A stretch of DNA of 64,000 nucleotides from Rhodoblastus sp963710275 (GCA_963710275.1 CAVPZS010000007.1:141619-205618); one strand, 5' to 3'. Counted from the stretch's first letter, positions 17,522-28,857 are shown. Notes: generated by a model from the letters alone, not told the origin. Numbers and translations are program-made.

Positions 17522-19048
17522 ATGCCGCTCTACAATGCCTGCACGGACCTGCTCGACCGCAATATCGAGGCCGGCCGTGGCGACAAGATCGCCTATATCG
17601 ACCACGAGCGCGCGATCAGCTTTCGCGAACTGCAGACGGAAACACGGCGCTTCGCCAACCTGCTCGTCTCCCTGGGCGTCAGGCGCGAGGAACGTATCGC
17701 GCTCATTCTCGCTGATACGATCGAATATCCGATCGCCATCCTCGGCGCCATGCGCGCGGGCGTCGTTCCGGTATTGCTCAACACGCTGCTGACGTCAGAG
17801 CAATACAGCTACATGCTTTCGGACTCGCGGGCCGCCGCCGCCTTCGTCTCAGAGCCGCTGCTGGCGGCGGTCGAGCCCGCGCTCTCGGCGCTGCCGGTCA
17901 ACGCCAAGGTTTTCGTCGCGAGCGGCCCCGCCGGCGCCCATGAGGATTTCAGCAAGGCGCTTGCCGCGCAAAGCGCCGATTTCACCACCGCCGACACGCA
18001 TTCCGACGAACCCGCCTTCTGGCTCTACTCCTCGGGATCCACGGGCGCCCCCAAGGGCACGAAACACGTGCACACCAGCCCGATGCTGACAGCCAGGCTG
18101 TTCGCGCAAGGGGTGGTGGGCATGCGCGAGGACGACCTGGTGCATTCCGCGGCGAAATTGTTCTTCGCCTACGGCTTCGGCAATTCGCTGTCCTTTCCGC
18201 TGTCGGTCGGCGCCACCACCATCCTCAATCCGCTGCGGCCGACGCCGGAAACGGTGTTCGCGGTGCTGGAGAAGCATCAGCCGACGATCTTCTGCGGCGT
18301 GCCGACGCTGTTCTCCGCCATGCTGCATGATTCCAAGCACGCGGCCTCCAAGGGCTCGTCGGCGCTGCGCATGTGCACGTCGGCGGGCGAAGCGCTGCCG
18401 GAGCATATCGGCCAGAACTGGGAAAAGCGGTTCAACGCGCCGATCATCGACGGCGTCGGATCGACCGAGCTTCTGCATATCTTCCTGTCGAACGCGCCCG
18501 GCGATGTCGTCTATGGCACATCCGGACGCGCCGTGCCCGGCTATGAGGTGAAGCTGCTCGACGAACACGGCCAGGAAGTCGGACCGAGCGAAATCGGCGA
18601 GCTCTATGTCAAGGGGCCGACCTCCGCCGAAGGCTACTGGAACCAGCGCGACAAGAGCCGCGCGACCTTCCAGGGCGAGTGGACCAAGACCGGCGACAAA
18701 TACATCCGCGACGCCTCGGGCCGCCACACCTACTGCGGCCGCGCCGACGACATGTTCAAGGTATCGGGCATCTGGGTTTCCCCCTTTGAAGTCGAGGGGG
18801 CGCTGGCGAGCCATCCTGCCGTGCTGGAGGCGGCGGTCGTGGAGCATCCCGACGAAGAGGGCCTGCTGAAGCCGAAAGCCTTCATCGTGCTCAAGGACGG
18901 CGCTGATCCCGAGGGCATTCGGGAGAGCTTGAAGGAACACGTCAAGGCCACGGTGGGCATGTGGAAATATCCGCGCTGGATCGAGGTCGTCGAGTCGCTG
19001 CCCAAGACCGCGACCGGCAAGATCCAGCGTTTCAAGCTGCGCGGGTGA
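17522..19048 (+). CDS. bclA: Benzoate-CoA ligase
   Basis: A 508-residue adenylate-forming (ANL) enzyme of the benzoate-CoA ligase group. The ATP-binding P-loop-like motif is YSSGSTGAPKGTKH, followed by LFFAYGFGNSLSFPL (benzoate pocket), GVGSTELLHIFLSN (A5), GDKYIRDASGRHTYCGRADDMFKVSGIWVSP (A7-A8 hinge) and PKTATGKIQRFKL (A10). It activates benzoate to benzoyl-CoA with ATP and CoA, feeding both the reductase and BoxAB. The A10 Lys is the residue that GNAT enzymes acetylate in related ligases, and GNAT genes lie at 1809 and 2886. The start is ATG 17522. Confidence 0.95.
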   Translation: MPLYNACTDLLDRNIEAGRGDKIAYIDHERAISFRELQTETRRFANLLVSLGVRREERIALILADTIEYPIAILGAMRAGVVPVLLNTLLTSEQYSYMLSDSRAAAAFVSEPLLAAVEPALSALPVNAKVFVASGPAGAHEDFSKALAAQSADFTTADTHSDEPAFWLYSSGSTGAPKGTKHVHTSPMLTARLFAQGVVGMREDDLVHSAAKLFFAYGFGNSLSFPLSVGATTILNPLRPTPETVFAVLEKHQPTIFCGVPTLFSAMLHDSKHAASKGSSALRMCTSAGEALPEHIGQNWEKRFNAPIIDGVGSTELLHIFLSNAPGDVVYGTSGRAVPGYEVKLLDEHGQEVGPSEIGELYVKGPTSAEGYWNQRDKSRATFQGEWTKTGDKYIRDASGRHTYCGRADDMFKVSGIWVSPFEVEGALASHPAVLEAAVVEHPDEEGLLKPKAFIVLKDGADPEGIRESLKEHVKATVGMWKYPRWIEVVESLPKTATGKIQRFKLRG

Positions 19049-19055
19049 CGGACCG

Positions 19056-19913
19056 ATGGACCTCCAGCCATCCGGCTTTCTCGACCTTGGCGACCAGAAT
19101 CTCGAATATCGCTTCATCGGCCCCTCGCCCGAACAGGCGCCGACCCTCGTAATGCTGCATGAAGGCCTCGGCTGCGTCGACCTCTGGCAAAAATTTCCCG
19201 ACCGGCTGGCCGAGGCGACCGGCGCCGGCGTCTTCGTCTATTCGCGCGCAGGCTACGGACAGTCGAGCCCCGTTCCCCTGCCCCGCCCGCTGACATACAT
19301 GCACAAGGAAGGATTGCAGACATTGCCGCGCCTGCTCGACGCCATCGGGTTCCGGCGCGGCGGATTGCTCGGCCATTCCGACGGCGCCTCGATCGCCGCG
19401 ATTTTCGCCGGCGGCGTGAACGATCCGCGCGTCACCTGTCTCAGCCTCGTCGCGCCGCATTTCTTCGCCGAGGAATTTGGCCTGCGCGAGATCGCGAAGG
19501 CGCGCGAAGCCTACGGGACGACGGATCTGCGCGAAAGATTGGCGCGACGGCACAATCATGTCGACGTCGCCTTCCGCGGCTGGAACGACGCCTGGCTCGA
19601 TCCGGGATTTCGCGCCTGGGACCTGACGGAATATCTGCCGCGTATCAAGGTTCCCGTCCAGGTCATGCAGGGGGCGGACGACCCCTATGGCACGCGGCGC
19701 CATGTCGATGTCGTGGTCGAGCAATCGGGCGGCCCGGTCGAAACCGAAATTCTCGCGGGCGTCGGACATTCGCCGCATCGCGAGGCGCCTGAGCTTGCGC
19801 TCGCGTCTATCGCGGGTTTTTTCAATCGCCAGCTCGGCGGCAAGGTCAATCCCGGCGACAAGAGCGCTCCCGAGGGGAACACCGAGCCAGTCGCGCAAAA
19901 TCGCCCGGCGTAA
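19056..19913 (+). CDS. Alpha/beta hydrolase of the box cluster
   Basis: A 285-residue alpha/beta hydrolase. The oxyanion region is MLHEGLGCVDLWQKFPDRL, the nucleophile elbow is LLGHSDGAS (Gly-x-Ser-x-Gly), and the acid/His region is MQGADDPYG and AGVGHSPHRE. Hydrolases of this type accompany box genes in many proteobacteria. They may hydrolyse a lactone, ester or thioester by-product of epoxybenzoyl-CoA metabolism, but this is unproven. It begins 7 bp after the ligase, so is almost surely cotranscribed. The last ~25 residues are low-complexity. Confidence 0.78.
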   Translation: MDLQPSGFLDLGDQNLEYRFIGPSPEQAPTLVMLHEGLGCVDLWQKFPDRLAEATGAGVFVYSRAGYGQSSPVPLPRPLTYMHKEGLQTLPRLLDAIGFRRGGLLGHSDGASIAAIFAGGVNDPRVTCLSLVAPHFFAEEFGLREIAKAREAYGTTDLRERLARRHNHVDVAFRGWNDAWLDPGFRAWDLTEYLPRIKVPVQVMQGADDPYGTRRHVDVVVEQSGGPVETEILAGVGHSPHREAPELALASIAGFFNRQLGGKVNPGDKSAPEGNTEPVAQNRPA

Positions 19914-19937
19914 AAACCGGTTGCGAAAGCGATTTAC

Positions 19938-19958
19938 CGCATTATAGTATAGAAATAC
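19938..19958. promoter_or_regulatory. Putative operator, site 4 (box operon promoter)
   Basis: GCATTATA followed by the dyad GTAT-AGAA-ATAC at 19947-19958 lies 119 bp upstream of boxC. Sixteen of 21 positions match site 1. It is located in the only AT-rich stretch between the hydrolase and boxC, so it probably marks the box promoter. Confidence 0.55.
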
Positions 19959-20076
19959 CGATTTAGGACAGTTTGTCCTTGATGCAGATCAAAAGCGGCG
20001 GGATGATCGAGCGGAGCGCCCTCCGCAAACGACAACCGCCGCCCAAGCGCAACAGCAAGATATCAGGGGAAGAAAC

Positions 20077-21766
20077 ATGGCCGAAGAGGCGCGCAAGCTC
20101 GCGAATGGCGCCAAGCGCATTGATTTCCAGACCGATCCGTCACGCTACAAGCACTGGCGGCTCTCGGTCGAGGGGGAAATCGCGACGCTGACGCTCGACG
20201 TCGACGAGAACGGCGGCCTTTTCGAGGGCTACCAGCTCAAGATGAATTCCTACGACCTCGGCGTCGATATCGAGCTCGCCGACGCCGCCGAACGCCTGCG
20301 CTTCGAATATCCTGAGGTGAAGGTTGTCCTGATGCGCTCGGGCAAGCCGCGCATTTTTTGCGCCGGCGCGAACATCCGCATGCTCGCGGGTTCGGAGCAC
20401 GCGCACAAGGTCAATTTCTGCAAGTTCACCAACGAGACGCGCAACGGCCTCGAAGACTCGTCCGAAAACTCGGGCCAGAGCTTCATCTGCGTCGCCAATG
20501 GCGCGGCGGCGGGCGGCGGCTACGAACTGGCGCTCGCAGCCGATCACATCCTGCTCGTCGATGACGGCAATTCCGCCGTGTCCCTGCCGGAGGTGCCGCT
20601 GCTGGCGGTGTTGCCAGGCACCGGAGGCCTCACCCGCGTCGTCGACAAGCGCAAGGTGCGCCGCGATCATGCCGACGTCTTCTGCACCGTCGAGGAAGGG
20701 ATCAAGGGCCGGCGCGCGGTGCAATGGCGCCTGGTCGACGAACTCGCGCCATCGACAAAACTCGAAGAGCGCGTCGCGGAGCGCGCCAAGGAATTCGCCG
20801 CCAAGTCTGCGCGCAAGGGCGAAGGCGAAGGCGTGAAGCTGACGCCGCTGGCGCGGAAATTCCACGACAACGGCGTCGAATACGGCTTTGTCTCGGTCGA
20901 GATCGATCGCGCCAGGCGGCTCGCCACGATCACGCTGAAAGGCGCCGACGAAGCGCCGCCGGCGTCGCCCGAGGCCATGGCCGCCAAGGGCGCCGAGTTC
21001 TGGCCGCTGCGCATCGCGCGCGAACTCGACGACGCCATCCTCGACCTGCGCAACAATGAATGGGAGATCGGGACGCTGATCTTCAAGTCGGTCGGCGACG
21101 CCGCGAAAGTGACGGCGTTCGACGATTTCCTGGAGGCCCACAAGGACCATTGGCTGGCCAATGAAATCCGTCATTACTGGAAGCGCGTGCTCAAGCGCGT
21201 CGACGTCACCTCGCGCACCCTGGTCGCGCAGATCGAGCCCGGCTCGTGCTTTGCCGGGACGCTGGCCGAGATCGCCTTCGCCTGCGACCGCTCCTACATG
21301 CTGATCGGGCAGCTCGAGGGCGACAATCGCGCCGCGGCCGCCCTGACCCTGAGCAAGGCCAATTTCGGCGCCTATCCCATGTGCAACGGCCTGACCCGGC
21401 TGCAGACGCGCTTCCTCGGCGAACCCTGACAGCGTCGGCAAGGCGCAGGCGCGCATCGGCGAGGCGATCGAAGCGCAGGAGGCCGATGAACTCGGCCTCG
21501 TGACCTTTGCGCTCGACGACATCGACTGGGCCGAGGAATTGCGCGTGTTCCTGGAGGAGCGCACATCCTATTCGCCCGACGCCCTGACCGGCATGGAGGC
21601 CAACCTCCGTTTCCCCGGCCCGGAGACGATGGAGTCGAAAATCTTCGCCCGGCTGACCGCCTGGCAGAACTGGATCTTCCAGCGCCCCAATGCGGTCGGC
21701 GAGCAGGGCGCGCTGCGCCATTACGGCACCGGCAAGCGCCCGGTCTACGACATCCGCCGCGTCTGA
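20077..21766 (+). CDS. boxC: 2,3-epoxybenzoyl-CoA dihydrolase (one frameshift)
   Basis: A crotonase-fold enzyme of about 562 residues that opens the ring of 2,3-epoxybenzoyl-CoA, releasing formate and giving 3,4-dehydroadipyl-CoA semialdehyde. Seen are the N-terminal crotonase domain (RIFCAGANIRML, VANGAAAGGGYELALAADHIL, LPEVPLLAVLPGTGGLTR) and a second crotonase-like part (IEPGSCFAGTLAEIAFACDRSYML). At about 21425 an extra C in a CCC run creates a TGA (FLGEP-stop). Removing it restores DSVGKAQARIGEAIEA and the C-terminal RPNAVGEQGALRHYGTGKRPVYD. First gene of boxC-boxB-boxA. Confidence 0.92.
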
Positions 21767-21797
21767 AAAATTCTCGAGAAACAACGGAGCAAACGCC

Positions 21798-23246
<1,449 letters not shown>

Positions 23247-23261
23247 CCCTCGATGTTTTAC

Positions 23262-23287
23262 GCGCGAAGGACCTCGGCCCTTCGCGC
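23262..23287 (+). terminator. Hairpin between boxB and boxA
   Basis: A perfect 9-bp stem (GCGCGAAGG / CCTTCGCGC) with an 8-base loop, followed by TTTCCCC, lies in the 64-bp boxB-boxA gap. The T tract is short, so it is more likely a partial terminator or RNA-stabilising element setting oxygenase-to-reductase ratio than a full stop. Confidence 0.5.
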
Positions 23288-23310
23288 TTTCCCCGTGAAG
23301 AGACCTCGTC

Positions 23311-24504
23311 ATGACCGCCGCGATCCTCAAACAGCATCTGATCGATCCGGAAATCTGCATTCGCTGCAACACCTGCGAAGAGGCCTGTCCGGTCGACGCG
23401 GTCACGCATGACGAAAACAATTATGTGGTCGATGCGTCCAAGTGCAATTCCTGCATGGCCTGCGTCCCGCCCTGCCCCACGGGCGCCATCGACAATTGGC
23501 GCCATGTCCTCACCCCCTATTCGCTGGAAGAGCAATTTTCCTGGTCGGACCTGCCCGCGCACATCAAGATCGAGGGCGAAGTCCCGCAAGGACAGGTCGA
23601 GGCGATCGAAGACGAGGTCGACGCGATCATCGCGAAGGCGCATGGCGGCGTCGGCGGCAAGTCGGTCGCGCCCTTCACTGCCTCCAAGGCCTCGGTCAAT
23701 CTGTACAATCGCGTCAAGCCGGCGATCGCCACGGTCACCGGCGCCTATCGCCTGACGGCCGATGACGCCGACAATGACGTCCGCCACATCATCCTCGACT
23801 TCGGCGACCAGCCCTTTCCCGTGCTCGAGGGACAATCGATCGGGATCATTCCCCCGGGCGTCGACGCGAAAGGCGAGCCGCACCGCATCCGCCTCTATTC
23901 GATCGCCAGCCCGCGCCACGGCGAAAAGCCCAACCACAACAACCTGTCGCTGACGGTGAAGCGCGAGGCCAAGGGCGTCTGCTCCAATTACATCTGCGAC
24001 CTGAAAAAGGGCGACCAGGTGCAGGTCACCGGCCCCTTCGGCGCGACCTTCCTGATGCCGAACGATCCGCTGGCCAATATCATCATGATCTGCACCGGCA
24101 CGGGCGCGGCGCCGTTCCGCGGCTTCACGGAATGGAAGCGGCGCATCATGCCCAGCGCGCCGGGCCGCTTCGTGCTGTTCTTCGGCGCGCGCAAGCCGGA
24201 GGAACTGCCCTATTTCGGCCCGCTGCAAAAAGTGCCGGAGAGCCTTTTGACGAAGTTCTTCGCCTATTCACGGGTCGAGGGGCAGCCGAAGACCTATGTG
24301 CAGGACCTGATGCGGCGCGAAGAAAAGCTGGTCTCGGGACTGCTCGCCTCGGACGCGACCCACGTCTACATCTGCGGCCTGAAAGGCATGGAACAGGGCG
24401 TCGACGCGGCGCTCGACGACATCTGCCGCTCGAACGGCATGGCGTGGAAGGATTTGCGCGCAAAAATGCGCGAGAACGGCCGCTACCACGTCGAGACCTA
24501 CTGA
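23311..24504 (+). CDS. boxA: Benzoyl-CoA 2,3-epoxidase, reductase component
   Basis: A 397-residue iron-sulfur flavoprotein that passes NADPH electrons to BoxB. The N-terminal ferredoxin domain has two [4Fe-4S] motifs (CIRCNTCEEACPVDA and CNSCMACVPPCPTGA, residues ~17-60). The C-terminal ferredoxin-NADP reductase module has RLYSIASPRHG (FAD), GVCSNYICDLKKGD, MICTGTGAAPFRGFTEW (NADPH) and a terminal MRENGRYHVETY. Intact, last gene of the box operon, convergent with the MBL-fold gene 6 bp away. Confidence 0.95.
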   Translation: MTAAILKQHLIDPEICIRCNTCEEACPVDAVTHDENNYVVDASKCNSCMACVPPCPTGAIDNWRHVLTPYSLEEQFSWSDLPAHIKIEGEVPQGQVEAIEDEVDAIIAKAHGGVGGKSVAPFTASKASVNLYNRVKPAIATVTGAYRLTADDADNDVRHIILDFGDQPFPVLEGQSIGIIPPGVDAKGEPHRIRLYSIASPRHGEKPNHNNLSLTVKREAKGVCSNYICDLKKGDQVQVTGPFGATFLMPNDPLANIIMICTGTGAAPFRGFTEWKRRIMPSAPGRFVLFFGARKPEELPYFGPLQKVPESLLTKFFAYSRVEGQPKTYVQDLMRREEKLVSGLLASDATHVYICGLKGMEQGVDAALDDICRSNGMAWKDLRAKMRENGRYHVETY

Positions 24505-24510
24505 CCCCGC

Positions 24511-25542
24511 CTACTGACGCCCGAACGCCATTCCCTCGGGCGTCGTCACGACCGAAATTTCGTTGCGCCGAACGAGGTAATTGGCGTGCGCGAGCGCTTC
24601 GCCGAACGCGAAGGTCATCTGGTGCGGGTCCTCGATCGCCCGCCCGAACACCACGGGAACCAGTTCGCCGGCCGTCATGGGCGCGGTCGCGCAAGCCTGC
24701 AGGATCGCGGCGCAGCGGCCCTCGTGGTGCGCAATCAATTGTTCCGCGCGCTCGTGCAATCCGACAAAGGGGAGATTGTGCGACGGCAAGGCGAGAACCT
24801 TCTCGGGAAGACCCTGCTTGAGCTGGCGCAGCGAGCGCAGGTAAATGCCCAGCGGATCGCCGTCCGGGTCCATCGCCTCCACGCTGATGTTCGGCGAAAT
24901 ATGGGCGAGGACCTGATCGCCACAGAGCAGCACGTCATCGGCCGCGCAATGGAGCATGACCTGCTCGGGCGAGTGTCCGCCGCCCGTCAACACGTCGAAC
25001 GCGCGATCGCCGATGGTCAGCGTCTCCCCCGCGATCAGGCGGCGGAACGTCCGAGGCAAGGGCGACATCATGCGCAAATATTGCAGGCCCCGGCTGAGGA
25101 AAATCTCGGTGATCTCTTCGTTGAGCCCGTGCGAGCGATAAAAGCTCACGTAAGGCTCCGAATTGAGCTTGCTCGGGTCCAGCATGAGGCTCAGGGCGAC
25201 CAGATATTCGGTCTCGCTGGTCAAAAGCCCGATGTCGCAGCGTTCGCAGAGCCACCCGGCAAGGCCCATGTGATCCGGATGGTAATGGGTGGAAATGATG
25301 CGCGTCAGGCGACGGCCCTGCAGCGGGCCCCTGAAGAGCGCGAGCCACATGTCGCGCGTCGCCTCATCGTCGAGCCCAGTGTCGACCAGGGCGAACCCCT
25401 CGCCGTCCTCGATCAGGTAGACGTTGATGTGATTGAGACGAAACGGCAGGGCGAGGCGAATCCAGAAAATGCCGGGGCTGACTTCAAGAAGCTCTGCGGG
25501 CTTTGGCGGCGTTGGGAACGGAAACTCAATCGTTTGCGGCAT
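24511..25542 (-). CDS. MBL-fold metallo-hydrolase
   Basis: A 343-residue metallo-beta-lactamase-fold protein. It has the zinc motif STHYHPDHMG (H-x-H-x-D-H), an early VDTGLD strand, TGGGHSPEQVMLHC (third His) and LCGDQVLAHISPNI (bridging Asp). A C-terminal winged-helix-like part (residues ~265-335) resembles the LACTB2/glyoxalase II-like group. Thioester or ester hydrolysis is likely; the substrate is unknown. Such proteins are common neighbours of aromatic-CoA clusters. AGGAA lies upstream of the ATG at 25542. Confidence 0.75.
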   Translation of the reverse strand: MPQTIEFPFPTPPKPAELLEVSPGIFWIRLALPFRLNHINVYLIEDGEGFALVDTGLDDEATRDMWLALFRGPLQGRRLTRIISTHYHPDHMGLAGWLCERCDIGLLTSETEYLVALSLMLDPSKLNSEPYVSFYRSHGLNEEITEIFLSRGLQYLRMMSPLPRTFRRLIAGETLTIGDRAFDVLTGGGHSPEQVMLHCAADDVLLCGDQVLAHISPNISVEAMDPDGDPLGIYLRSLRQLKQGLPEKVLALPSHNLPFVGLHERAEQLIAHHEGRCAAILQACATAPMTAGELVPVVFGRAIEDPHQMTFAFGEALAHANYLVRRNEISVVTTPEGMAFGRQ

Positions 25543-25742
25543 TTTTCGAAAATTTCCTGAACGAGCGGCAAATCATCCTTGCCGGCGCCAGATCATAGGC
25601 GCCCCCATCGCCGAAGTCTAACGCCGGAGACCACGAACCGTTCATATGGGAACCCGGCCGCGGATTGATTTGGGCGATGCGCCTTTCGACCGCTCGAACA
25701 AGCGCATCCCCCGCAATGCCCCAGCTCAATGCCCCGTCCGTC

Positions 25743-27326
25743 TCAGTGCCCCATCGCGACGGCCCCGCCGAGTTTGACCTTGCGCAGCAGCAGCGCGAGC
25801 GGGATGGCGGCGAGCGAAATCAGCATCAGCGTCCAGAACACGTCGACATAGGCCAGCAGCGAGGCCTGCTGCTGCACTTGCTGCCCAATCCACGCGATGG
25901 CCTGGCTCTTGGCCTGCGCCAGCGAGCTGCCCTGGCCGACGAAAAAATTGGTCATCTGCTGCAGGGTGGTCTGGTAGGACGCGCCCGAGGGGATCACCAG
26001 TTCGGCGAGCCGGCTCTGGTGGAACTGCTCGCGATGGGCGAGCACGTTCGACGCGATGGAGACGCCGATCGAGCCGCCGGTGTTGCGCGCGGCGTTGAGC
26101 AGGGCGGAGGCCATGTCGGTCTTGTCCTTTGGCAGCCCGTCGTAAGAGGCGGCCATGATCGGAATGAAGATCAGCGGCAGCGCGACGCTCAGGACCATGC
26201 GCGAATTGGCGAAGTACCAGAAGCCGACATCGCCGTTGAGACTCGTCAGCATGTACATGGAGACCGCGGCGATCACGGCGCCCGCAATGATCAGGTTTCT
26301 CGGCTGGACGCGTTGCGACAGTTTCCCCACGACGACCATCATCACCATGGCCACGAGACCGCCGGGAGAGAGGTTGAGGCCGGCCCAGGTCGCCGTGTAG
26401 CCGAAGTCCTCCTGCACCAGTTGCGGCATGAAATTGGTCGTCGCCAGCAGGATGGCGCCCGTCGCCAGCATCACGAGAAAACTCGATCCGAACTGGCGGG
26501 AGACGAGCAGCCGCAGGTCGATGAGAGGATTGCGCCGGGTGATTTCCCAGGGGATCATCAGCAACAAGGCGGCCGCGGAGACCGCGGCGAAGGTCACGAT
26601 GAAGCGCGATCCGAACCAGTCCTCGATCTGGCCGCGATCAAGCACCACTTCGAGGGCCCCGAGGAAAGAGGCGACGAGCATGAAGCCGACGAGATCGAAG
26701 CGGACTTTGCTTTCCGCCGGCTCCTCCTTCTTCACCAGCACATAGATCAGCGCCATTGAAAGCAGGCCGACGGGCACGTTGATCAGGAAGCACCAATGCC
26801 AGGACCAATTGTCGGACAGCCATCCGCCCAGCGTCGGTCCGACGACGGGAGCGACGACCACGGCAAGGCCGAACAGGGCGAAGGCCTGGCCGCGCTTGGA
26901 GGGCGGGAAGCTGTCGGCCAGGATCGATTGCGCGACCGGCACCATGCCGCCCCCTGCAAAACCTTGCAGCAGGCGAAACAGCAGAATCGACTGGAGATTC
27001 CAGGCGAGGCCGCAAGCCAGCGAACTTAAGGTAAAAAGACCGAGGCAGGCGAGGAAAAACCCTTTGCGGCCGAATTTTCTGGCGAGAAAACTCGTCGCCG
27101 TGACGATGATGGCGTTGGAGACGAGATAGGTCGTCACCACCCAGGACGATTCGTCCTCGCTGACGCCAAGACTGCCGGCGATATAGCGCAGGGCGACATT
27201 GGCGATGGTGGTGTCGAGGATCTCCATGAAGGACGCCAGCGCGACGACGACGGCGATCAGCCATGGGTTGACGCCCTCGGCCAGGACGGGTGGCGATTCC
27301 GGCGCGGTTGCGGCTCTAGCGCTCAT
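25743..27326 (-). CDS. emrB: EmrB/QacA (DHA2) family multidrug efflux MFS permease
   Basis: A 527-residue inner-membrane transporter with about 14 predicted hydrophobic segments. The DHA2 hallmarks are LDTTIANVALRYIAGSLG (TM1 motif D1), GRKGFFLACLGLF (motif A loop) and VAPVVGPTLGGWLSDNWSWHWCFLINVPVG (motif C). It works with the EmrA adaptor and an outer-membrane channel to export toxic hydrophobic or aromatic compounds. Its start overlaps the end of emrA by 4 bases, so they form one transcript. Confidence 0.9.
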   Translation of the reverse strand: MSARAATAPESPPVLAEGVNPWLIAVVVALASFMEILDTTIANVALRYIAGSLGVSEDESSWVVTTYLVSNAIIVTATSFLARKFGRKGFFLACLGLFTLSSLACGLAWNLQSILLFRLLQGFAGGGMVPVAQSILADSFPPSKRGQAFALFGLAVVVAPVVGPTLGGWLSDNWSWHWCFLINVPVGLLSMALIYVLVKKEEPAESKVRFDLVGFMLVASFLGALEVVLDRGQIEDWFGSRFIVTFAAVSAAALLLMIPWEITRRNPLIDLRLLVSRQFGSSFLVMLATGAILLATTNFMPQLVQEDFGYTATWAGLNLSPGGLVAMVMMVVVGKLSQRVQPRNLIIAGAVIAAVSMYMLTSLNGDVGFWYFANSRMVLSVALPLIFIPIMAASYDGLPKDKTDMASALLNAARNTGGSIGVSIASNVLAHREQFHQSRLAELVIPSGASYQTTLQQMTNFFVGQGSSLAQAKSQAIAWIGQQVQQQASLLAYVDVFWTLMLISLAAIPLALLLRKVKLGGAVAMGH

Positions 27327-28631
27327 GCCTTCCTCCCCTCGCGGCCGAAGAAGGAAACCAGCCGCTCATAAAGCGACGGGCGCGCATCGACCCGCACGCT
27401 GGGCACGACCGACATGCCCGGCCCGAGCGCCACGTCGGAGGGCGGATTGTCGATGACGATCTTGACCGGCACGCGCTGCACGATCTTCACGTAATTGCCG
27501 GTGGCGTTCTGCGCCGGCAGCAGCGAAAAGGCCGTGCCCGAGCCCGGCTGCACGCTGGCGACATGACCATGGATCTCGCGTTCGGGATAGGCGTCTATGC
27601 TCAGCGTCACCGGCTGGCCCGGCCGCATGGCGTCGAGCTGGTTCTCCTTGAAATTCGCCGTGACCCAGATTTCGTCGGGGACGAACATGGTGAGATTCGG
27701 CGCCCGGCTGCACATATTCGCCGGGCTCGGCGGTGAGATTGACGACGCGTCCCGGCTCAGCCGCGGTCACGGTGGTGTAGGACAGGTTGAGCTGGGCCTG
27801 GTCGCGCTGCGCCTGCGCCTGCGCGAGGTTCGCCTCGGCGCTTTCGCGCTGCGCCTTGAGGGATTCGATCTGCCGTTGCGCGACGCTCACCGAGGCGTCC
27901 GCGCTCTTCAGCGCCGCCTGCGCCTGGTCGAGCTGCGAATTATATTGCTGCGCGTTCTGGACGGTGCCGGCGCCTTTTTTCGCCAGCTCCTGGTAACGCG
28001 CCTGCTGCTGCTGGGCGAACACCAGCCCCGCCCGCGCCTGATCCTGCTGCGACCGGCTCGCCTCGATCTGCGCGCCCTGCACGGCGATCTGCGCATCGAT
28101 GTTGCGGATGCCGGCCGCGGCGACGCCGACCTGGGCCTCCGCCTGTTCGACGGCGATGCGGTAGTCGCGCGGGTCGATGCGGCTGATCGCGGCGCCGGCC
28201 AGGACATGCTGGTTGTCGGTGACCGGAACTTCGGTCACATAGCCCGCAATCTTCGGCGCAATGGCGATCTGGCGCGCGGCGATGAAGGCGTCGTCTGTGG
28301 ATTCGAAATGGCTGCCGTAATCCCAGGCGACATAACCTGCGCCCAGCGAGGCTGCGAGCAGGACGAGGGCGATGGCGGACGCCGCCGGCCGGCGGCGCAG
28401 GATCCCGCGCAAGCCCTTTTCGCCGGATGGCGCGTTGGCTTCCTCGTCCGCTTCGGCCTTGTCCTCTTCGGCGCGCGGCGCTTCCGCCCGCGGCGCCTCG
28501 TCCGCCGGCCGTCCTTCGTCGATCGGGGCCTTCCGCTCGTCCTGACCGGGCTGCCGCCGCTTGTCGATCGCAGGCTCTTCAGTTTCAAGGATCTTCACTT
28601 CGTCCGGGTCCGCGCTTCTATCCTTCAACAT
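27323..28631 (-). CDS. emrA: EmrA/HlyD-type membrane fusion protein (one frameshift)
   Basis: A periplasmic adaptor of about 435 residues. It has a charged cytosolic N-terminus rich in Glu/Ala/Arg, one transmembrane helix (SAIALVLLAASLGAGYVAW), the lipoyl-like entry (FESTDDAFIAARQIAIAPKIAGYV), a long coiled-coil hairpin rich in Gln/Ala (QAEAQVGVAAAGI to AQAQAQRDQAQLNLSYT) and a beta-barrel C-terminus. The frame shifts near 27705, between GEYVQPGA and NLTMFVPDEIWVTANF. The start at 28631 is chosen for the CAGGAG ribosome site; upstream codons reach into the operators. Confidence 0.87.
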
Positions 28632-28680
28632 GACGCACTCCTGAATTGGGGCTGAGCCTCCGCGCCAAGCGCGGCCATAA

Positions 28681-28753
28681 AACGAAACCGTTTCGTTCAA
28701 TTAATTTACGTGTCTGGAAAGCGAAGTCAATAATAAAACGAAACGGTGCCGTT
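28681..28753. promoter_or_regulatory. Two 17-bp TetR-type operators between emrAB and tetR
   Basis: Operator 1 (28681-28697) has inverted arms AACGAAA and TTTCGTT around CCG. Operator 2 (28737-28753) is AACGAAACGG followed by TGCCGTT, a degenerate copy of the same dyad. They start 56 bp apart between the divergent emrA and tetR genes, the expected position for the TetR protein to control both directions. Confidence 0.7.
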
Positions 28754-28857
28754 CTCTTTACAAAGAGGCGCCGCGGCGCTATATGTCGGCCTATCGGCGC
28801 ATCACAGCGCCGGATCCGGCAAAGCCAGAGTTGCAAATGCACGAAGAGTTGAAGGTC

